Source: Litsea cubeba (lineage: Eukaryota > Streptophyta > Magnoliopsida > Laurales > Lauraceae). Taken from it: a stretch of DNA of 64,000 nucleotides. The notes below the pieces were generated by a model. The model did no database searches, was not told where the DNA came from, and worked only from the letters and a program-made list of their open reading frames with translations. Position numbers and translations under genes: made by a program. Below, piece by piece: positions 57,960 through 64,000 of the stretch. Every line of letters begins with the position of its first letter. The first letter of the stretch is position 1. The DNA lies in the NCBI GenBank assembly GCA_012931725.1, contig CM022945.1, positions 100,013,951-100,077,950 on the forward strand. Direction: 5' to 3'.

Positions 57960-59540
57960 GATGTTGTATAAATTCAACCCATGAATCATCGAATTTATCA
58001 GTTCCCATGACATATACTGTTCCTATAATCTTTTAAGGCTGCTCTCTCCTGATTTCCGGACATTTAATGTCGGTGCATGTTATTTTGTACCTAGAACTGT
58101 GCTGGGTCCGATCACAATTAAAGAAAAGGTTCCGAGTCTGGTCACAATTACGAAGCATTTGTAGTCAGACACCTTCCTTGTGCCTTTCCCTTGGCCTTTT
58201 AACTAGTCACTGTCCTCATCTGAGCATGCAAGTTGCATGAAAAACAAAGAGGAAAGCCACTCGTGATCTTGGCTTCAGATCACAGCAACTTTGGCCGTCA
58301 TTTATTAATGACAGCTGAGTGTGGTCGAGCAGAAGAATCCAAGATCTGGAGTCGAGAATCGTGTTTGTGTTCTTATTTTAATAAAACACTCACCTGGATC
58401 TCTTAGTACTAGATCACACGTATATCGATCCTAATTAATAATAAAACAGAGACACCAATGTTTTGAGGAGTTGACATTGTTCGTCTCCTCATGTGGACTG
58501 CTTCCACTAGTTTTATGATGTTTGACCGATCGACCCATGATCTTCAACTTTTCTTATCTTGGTAAACGATTTGTTGATAGTCGTGTGCATGAATGCCCTA
58601 ATAAATGAAGGGAAAGGCACACGCTTGCAAGATTTTATTGCTAGGGAATGACAATGGGCCTTGGATTACCCGCAAAATTTACATGTTTTTCAAAATTGGT
58701 CCCGTATCTATACTTGTGGGCTTCTTCCTAATTAAGAAAGCCCTTACTTTTATGGGCTGAATCTCGTCCTCAATTAAAGGACCGGAATGACAGCCCTAGT
58801 TGCTACCTTGAGCTACACTGCAGAACCTGGCCTGTTTTCCAAGTATCCAAACCGTGATCAATATTATCCTAACACCCATGAATCATGATACTTACTGACG
58901 GTCTCTAAATACTAAAAAAAAAAAACTTCAACAGTTTGATTCAGCAGTAATTTTACACATGATGGCCCCCATTCATTGATAGAGAGAGAGAGTTGATCTT
59001 GTGAACAAGTTTTGGGCAATCCATTAAAAAATAAAGAAGATTTAGACAATCCAATGGTCATCATGTGAACAATTGAAGATATTTTATATGCTACGGCTTT
59101 TTTTTTTTTTATCAGTGGATGTGGCGAGGGCATATCATGCTACCATCACTTCCACGGGGCAAATCAAACTCTTTGCCGAAATCGATTTTGTTGTGCAAAA
59201 TCCAGATAACATCCTGCACACGTGGGGCTCATGCATCAGAGGCAGAGCTTCTGTATCCTATTTCTTGTGGGCTGTCATCAATCCACATAAGATCCTGTCT
59301 CCTCCATCAGATCCTTACTTCTGTACAATGTGTTGTCTTCATCTCTACATCGAGGTTAGAACGTACTTATATGGTTACAGTGTCCCATTCTCATTTCTCC
59401 CAAGGTGCCAGAAATGTAGAGGAATATTGCACCGGCATCCTATGGGTCCCACCTGGATTTTGGAATAAGGCAAAGGCATCCTTATGATATATAAGATGGA
59501 TTTTTTTTCTTCTTATTTTTAACATTTTAATATAGGAATT
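57960..59540. other. end of copy 2, no gene recognised
   Basis: Contains the conserved block matching 26.2-26.5 kb (58.14-58.51 kb) and the uninterrupted counterpart of the hAT/MULE insertion site (about 59.22-59.30 kb). A poly-A/T tract lies near 58915 and a short (GA)n near 58980. Confidence 0.7.
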
Positions 59541-59574
59541 CCAAGTATTCACTACAAGAAAATTGACAATTAGC

Positions 59575-60300
59575 GGCGGTTTATAGCGGCGGTTTATGTA
59601 TCCGCCACTAAAAAATATACATACAGTGGCGGTAATTGTATTTTGCTGCTATTAAGTGTAGTATATGTAAATTTCTACTACATATACACTATACATACAG
59701 TGGCGGTAATTGTATTTTGCTGCTATTAAGTGTAGTATATGTAAATTTCTACTACATATACACTATACATACAGCAGCAGTAATTTTATTTTGCTGCTAT
59801 TAAGTGTATGTAAATTTTTAATACAATACATATAGTGGCGGTAAGTTTATTTTGCTGCTATGTAGTATATGTAAATTTCTACTACATATATACTATACAT
59901 ACAGCAGCAGTAATTTTATTTTGCTGCTATTAAGTGTATGTAAATTTTTAATACATATACATACAGTGGCGGTAATTTTATTTTGCTGCTATTAAGTGTA
60001 GTATATGTAAATTTCTACTACATATACACTATACATACAGCAGCAGTAATTTTATTTTGCTGCTATTAAGTGTATGTAAATTTTTAATACATATACACTA
60101 TACATACAGTGGCGGTAATTTTATTTTGCTGCTATTAAGTGTAGTATATGTGAATTTTTAATACATATACTTTATACATACAGTGGCAGTAATGTTACTT
60201 TGCTGCTATTAAGTGTTGTACCTGTAAACTAAATATGATACTGCAGCGGAAATTATACTTTGCCGCTATACACGTACCTACAGTAGCGGAAAGTAGATTC
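59575..60300 (+). repeat. subterminal tandem repeats, about ten units of 61-74 bp
   Basis: Each unit has CAGTGGCGGTAAT or CAGCAGCAGTAAT, then TTTATTTTGCTGCTATTAAG and a TGTAAATTT stretch. Unit markers lie near 59624, 59698, 59772, 59833, 59902, 59964, 60038, 60107, 60181 and 60243. From 59698 on, the GTGGCGG and GCAGCAG types largely alternate. Confidence 0.9.
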
Positions 60301-61201
60301 CGCTACTATACATCCCATCAATCTCATTTCCGTTTCCCTTCCCCCCAAGACGCATAAACAGTCACATTTTCGTCTTCCCAGCAGCATAAGCAGTCTCATT
60401 TCGATCCGTCTTCCCCAAAACTGAGATCTCTCTCTTCCCCAAAACCCTAATCTTTGAGATCTCTCCTCCCTCAAAACCCTAATCGTTTGTGTTGGAACTT
60501 CGAGCTTTAAGGTTTTTGTTTGGTGCTTCCTGAGTAGAGCTTTGAGGTTGGAGCTTCCGTATAGGAAGAAGAAGAAGAAGAAGGTAAGATCTACATTCTC
60601 GATTAAATCGAGATCTGTTTCATCTTTCTCGATCACGATCAGATCTGGTTTGTCATTTGCCTTTAAACTTTGTGATTTTGCTTACAAAGTCATTTTCTTG
60701 TGTGTTCTTTTATTTGAATCTCTTTTCATCTTCTTAGGAAGTTGGCGATTTGAATGAATCGTTTCTTGTTAGGGTTTGATCGATGAGAACGAGTCTGGAG
60801 AAGGGTTTTTCTTTTGTTGTTGTTATCGGTGTTTTTGTTTGATTCTGGATCTGGAGGGATACAACTAATCTAGTAGAATCTGATTTGCATCAACAGATTT
60901 TAAAAATACATTTAGAACTGATTACCAGAATCCTTGTTTTGGTTTTTGATGAAATTGCCTACATGGGAACAACACGATTACGATATGTTTGTTCATGGGA
61001 TTGGATTGTCGATACCAATTAAAGTTCATTATTCAGTACATGCCTTGTATTGAGAACTGCAAGCAAGTTATTTATCTTTATCATGCATCTTGTTTTCCTC
61101 AATTATGGTACCTGTTTCTTTTATTGTCTTTGTATCAATATTCTGATGATTTGAGAGGTTTGTTACAGCTCTGGTGTCGTCATTTTTCTTTCTTTGTTCT
61201 A

Positions 61202-61847
61202 TCAATGTTGTTCCATCAATGTCTTTATTTTTGTGGTTGGTGATGTTTCTTTGTCGACAATTGGGAGCCAAACTATTTCGTATTCCCTCTCTGCCTTCCC
61301 AATTTGTTGTACAATTTCTTTAATCTCTTCGTCCGAGATATCAAAGTAAGAAATGAACAGTATCACTGTCTTGCTCTTCAGTACATTCAAGCTAACCTGT
61401 TTAATTTCATTTAGTTAAGAAAATGAGTTGTTGTTAGCGAAACTCAGGTCAAATGAATTGGAAATAGAATTGAGTATGAAAATCTGCAAGCTTAACATGT
61501 GATAGGATCATCAATATACTGACATAACATGAGGTGATCAGGACTGAATATTTATGATTCATATTAGTATTAATAAGAGGGCATCTTGTCTCCATATATT
61601 TGTATTGATCTGTATCAGATTAACCAAGTTCAAATGGGTTGGGGACTACTATTCTAGGATACCAAGCAATGCGATGAAATCTTTTTGTAACAAGTTAAAA
61701 AGCATACCCTTTTCTTGGTGACACCATTAAAGAGAGGCATTTCATCCTTTGTGTGAATCAATTCAATGAAAATCTCCATGTTGTCAGTGCGGGTACTTTC
61801 CATGAGGTGCTTAATCTTATAGTAACCCTCATTGATTCTCACGTCCT
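61202..61847 (-). pseudogene. sieve element occlusion (SEO) gene fragment, two exons
   Basis: Minus-strand exon 61847-61708 encodes INEGYYKIKHLMESTRTDNM, then IHTKDEMPLFNGVTKKR. A GT-AG intron (GTATGC...AAACAG) leads to exon 61396 onward, encoding VSLNVLKSKTVILFISYFDI, then EYEIVWLPIVDK. This is the joined order seen in plant SEO/SEOR proteins, the filament proteins of phloem sieve elements, where it lies at the start of the central thioredoxin-like region. The match ends after WLPIVD. The frame closes at 61202 without the rest of the protein, and no other SEO exons were recognised up to 64000. With the CACTA-like terminus 1.4 kb away, a captured gene fragment is the likeliest reading. A gene running off with long introns is possible but less likely. 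Confidence 0.75.
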
Positions 61848-62050
61848 CTGCATGAATAGGTCAAAATGGATCAGCCTATGATCAATGATGCAAATATACA
61901 GTGCAAATTAAAATATGAGTGTTACATTGATTGGGATTTATTAATTTGTACAAGTTAGACTAAGATTTTGGTATGTGTTACATCTAATGATTTAGGTGTC
62001 CTGTTCTTACCCTTCTCAATATTAAAGTTATCGTTCTCTATTAGTCTTTA

Positions 62051-62250
62051 TAATCTCACGTTTTTAAGCAATCCCTTGTGATGTAACACAATCAGTTCTT
62101 TCCTCTTTGTCCCTTGTTTTCTCCCGCACTTCTTTTTTCTTTTGAAATTTGATCTGCTCTGTTGTATCTCGCCAAGATGAGAAGGTAAACTTTGATGATC
62201 TTGGAAAAGATAACTCGTCATCATCAAAGCCGCCCAACTGTGTGGGGTTC
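62051..62250 (-). other. coding-like fragment of unknown family
   Basis: The minus-strand frame reads TQLGGFDDDELSFPRSSKFT, then a Lys/Glu-rich stretch EQIKFQKKKEVREKTRDKEE. Composition is protein-like and an AG acceptor-like site precedes it, but I recognise no family. It could be another captured exon, or chance. Confidence 0.25.
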
Positions 62251-62259
62251 AACTGTTTG

Positions 62260-63850
62260 ATTCTTGATTTTTTTTTTAAAACTTCAACGCATGTTTGTAC
62301 TAGTAGTCATTTGCTTGTAGGCACATGAAAGCATGCATATCTGCAACATCAACCAATGCTGTGTTTCAGAGTTCAATTTGCATGAGGAGATGAACTGCTT
62401 TTGGAGCTTCCAAAAATCCAATTGATCAATAGAAGTAATCATATTACATCAAGAAAATACACTGAAGGTAACTGGGCATGACAGGAATCAACTAATGCTG
62501 GTATTAGTATCAAAATCTGGTTCTTATAGCAATTGGCAACTATCCATTTATATATTTCAATAATCCTCTGGGCCTTTTACACACCCAACACAGAGGAATC
62601 AGGTCATTGGTATACACCAAGAGCTTCATAAATTCATATTTCATTTGCATCACTGGCAATTCAGTGTTTGAAACATATGGGAGGTTTATCTGAGGCACAA
62701 GGAACCCCAAAACTCCCTCTGTGACAGGCTCTTACCCAAAAAAATCCTTCATGTACCAAACTATGCTATCCATTGAAATTTTAATTTCACCTTTTACACC
62801 CACTTGGTAGCTGGGGTAAGTCTAAGTTTTCTTTTCTGATAACTACAGGGGCCATTTGGTGATAGATTCCATGTTTGGTAAGGCAAATAACAACTCCTCT
62901 AATATTTTAAGTAGGAAGCAAAACATGTTTGCTTGACAAATTCTAACTCCCTTCTCTTTCAATTCCAATAAAGAAAAGCAGGTAGCATTTTTTGTCATCG
63001 CCTTAGTTTCAATTATGGGATTTCTGGGCTTGGACAAATAATTCCTTTTTCAAATTCATACTCAAATGACTATTTTTTGGACTAGGTTTCCGGTGCTACT
63101 CCTAATGACATCCAGCGTGATGGTCCTGTTTAATGAACTGTTAACCCATGTCCACCAGATCCAACCTTTCCCATCAATCAAACGCCTCAAGTCTAAGGTA
63201 TTGCAAGATGTCTAGATAAATAGCTTTTATTTTATATAAATGCTTTTATTTTTTGAAAAAAAAAAAAGCGAAGATGGCCTGTGATTTCAAGCAATTGAAT
63301 CTGAATGGCCTGCTTTGCTGCTTCTGTTATTGTTCAGATACTAAAATTTGAGTCAGCCGATATATCCTGTTCTGAAATTTGGATAACCAATATGCGTTTG
63401 AGTGATTATGAGTACGCACTAGTTTCTTTTTATCATCAGTCAGTTGAACAATTTTATCTGATAAAAGTACACGGTTTATTTTCTTTCCTTCTGCAGATTT
63501 CACACCTCCAGGTTTCTTTTTATCATCAGTCAGTTGAGTTATTATTTTGGGGGCACTTGCATTTTTCCTGAACTTGTGGATTTGTCTTGCTGATGATTAT
63601 GAAGGTCAGATAGCTGAAGGTCCTTTTATGCTCTTTTCCCCCTTTATTTACTTTTTTTTTTCATTGAATTGCATACCCCAAAAAAATACTATATAATTCA
63701 AAGAAGAGATGGAAATAGCAACTGTAAGGACCGATTCAAATGAGTTATGTACCTTGCTTTGCCACATCAAGAAACTCATTCATTTTCCTTAAATATCTCA
63801 ATGGGACAGGTTAGTTGGCTAATTATTAATCTCACATTTAGATCAACCTA
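62260..63850. other. no recognised feature
   Basis: AT-rich sequence. GTTTCTTTTTATCATCAGTC is directly repeated at 63422 and 63512. No coding similarity was found. Confidence 0.5.
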
Positions 63851-63853
63851 ATA

Positions 63854-64000
63854 GGGTGAAATTTAATAACAGCATCCAAATTCTTGTATTCTTATATATT
63901 GTTATAAATTGTTGTGTTTAGGTGGACTGGGTGAAATTTTATAAAAGCATCCAAATTCTTGTATTCTTATATATTTAATATAAATTGTTGTGTTTAGGTG
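63854..64000 (+). repeat. two-copy tandem repeat, period 75 bp, at window end
   Basis: GGGTGAAATTT starts at 63854 and 63929. Both units contain GCATCCAAATTCTTGTATTC and end GTTGTGTTTAGGTG. The second unit ends with the window, so more copies may follow. Confidence 0.9.

Larger units (their letters stand above)
38540..59420. repeat. segmental tandem duplication, copy 2
   Basis: Collinear and in the same orientation as 15912-35600 (anchors listed there). Copy-specific inserts are the MULE at 43997-47291, solo LTRs at 48010-50617 and 51424-53848, a SINE-like element near 55 kb and a MULE derivative at 57703-57946. The left boundary falls within the last codons of the patatin-like gene. Confidence 0.88.
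59550..64000. mobile_element. CACTA-like element, left end; right end not in window
   Basis: CACTACAAGAAAATTGACAA at 59550 is a typical CACTA terminus, followed by TTAGCGGCGG and a run of subterminal repeats. No inverted partner (TTCTTGTAGTG) was seen before the end of the window, so the extent to 64000 is an upper bound for what is visible. A CT-rich leader-like stretch with AAACCCTAA words and a GAAGAAG/GTAAGA donor-like site lies at 60.3-60.6 kb. No TNP-type transposase was recognised. Confidence 0.55.

Noticed and set aside
59073..59468. 131-residue open frame near the end of copy 2
   Set aside because: The aligned sequence in copy 1 is broken by substitutions and insertions, and no family is recognised.
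59575..60300. regular repeats that could be mistaken for a CRISPR or a satellite array
   Set aside because: This is a plant nuclear context. Units are 61-74 bp, directly abutting, and next to a CACTA terminus, so subterminal transposon repeats explain them.

Overview
This is nuclear DNA from a flowering plant. The window is AT-rich overall, with GC-rich exons, GT-AG introns, one intron longer than 8 kb, and many plant transposable elements. These include MULE, hAT-like, CACTA-like, LINE, SINE-like, TRIM and solo-LTR insertions. Nothing bacterial or organellar is visible. The species cannot be named from the sequence; a woody dicot or magnoliid is only an impression. No exotic undescribed system was found. 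The most notable structure is a large tandem duplication with a rearranged gene end.

Left part (1-15.6 kb). The first clear gene is a plus-strand thioredoxin-like 3-3 homologue (982-9898). It has three coding exons, and the middle one is only 26 nt. Intron 2 is about 8.2 kb and holds a SINE-like fragment, a 5'-truncated LINE with target-site duplication, and a 2.65-kb non-autonomous LTR retrotransposon with LTRs, primer-binding site, polypurine tract and 5-bp TSD. Downstream are a LINE remnant and a 1.5-kb Mutator-like element with a 9-bp near-perfect TSD that carries an unrecognised coding-like segment.

Middle and right (15.9-59.4 kb). Two head-to-tail copies of a segment lie here: copy 1 about 15.9-35.6 kb and copy 2 about 38.5-59.4 kb. 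Each starts with a minus-strand patatin-like phospholipase gene of the pPLA-III type, closest in my recognition to Arabidopsis PLP9/pPLA-IIIbeta. Both genes keep an open two-exon frame. They differ in the oxyanion-hole loop and in the last codons, and copy 2 has a replaced C-terminus at the duplication junction. The intergenic parts stay collinear but each copy has its own transposon insertions. Copy 1 has a CACTA-like MITE, a TRIM, a hAT-like element and a 6.1-kb MULE with a decayed FAR1-type transposase. Copy 2 has a 3.3-kb MULE with a decayed transposase, two solo LTRs of one family, a SINE-like element and a 244-bp MULE derivative. Three MULEs share one terminal sequence.

Right end (59.5-64 kb). 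A CACTA-like terminus is followed by about ten subterminal repeats. Further in, two spliced exons of a sieve element occlusion (SEO) gene lie on the minus strand, probably a captured fragment. The other end of this element is not inside the window.

Three gene models have coding support (the thioredoxin-like gene and the two patatin-like genes). Everything else is repeat, relic or unassigned sequence. Comparisons between copies were made by eye.
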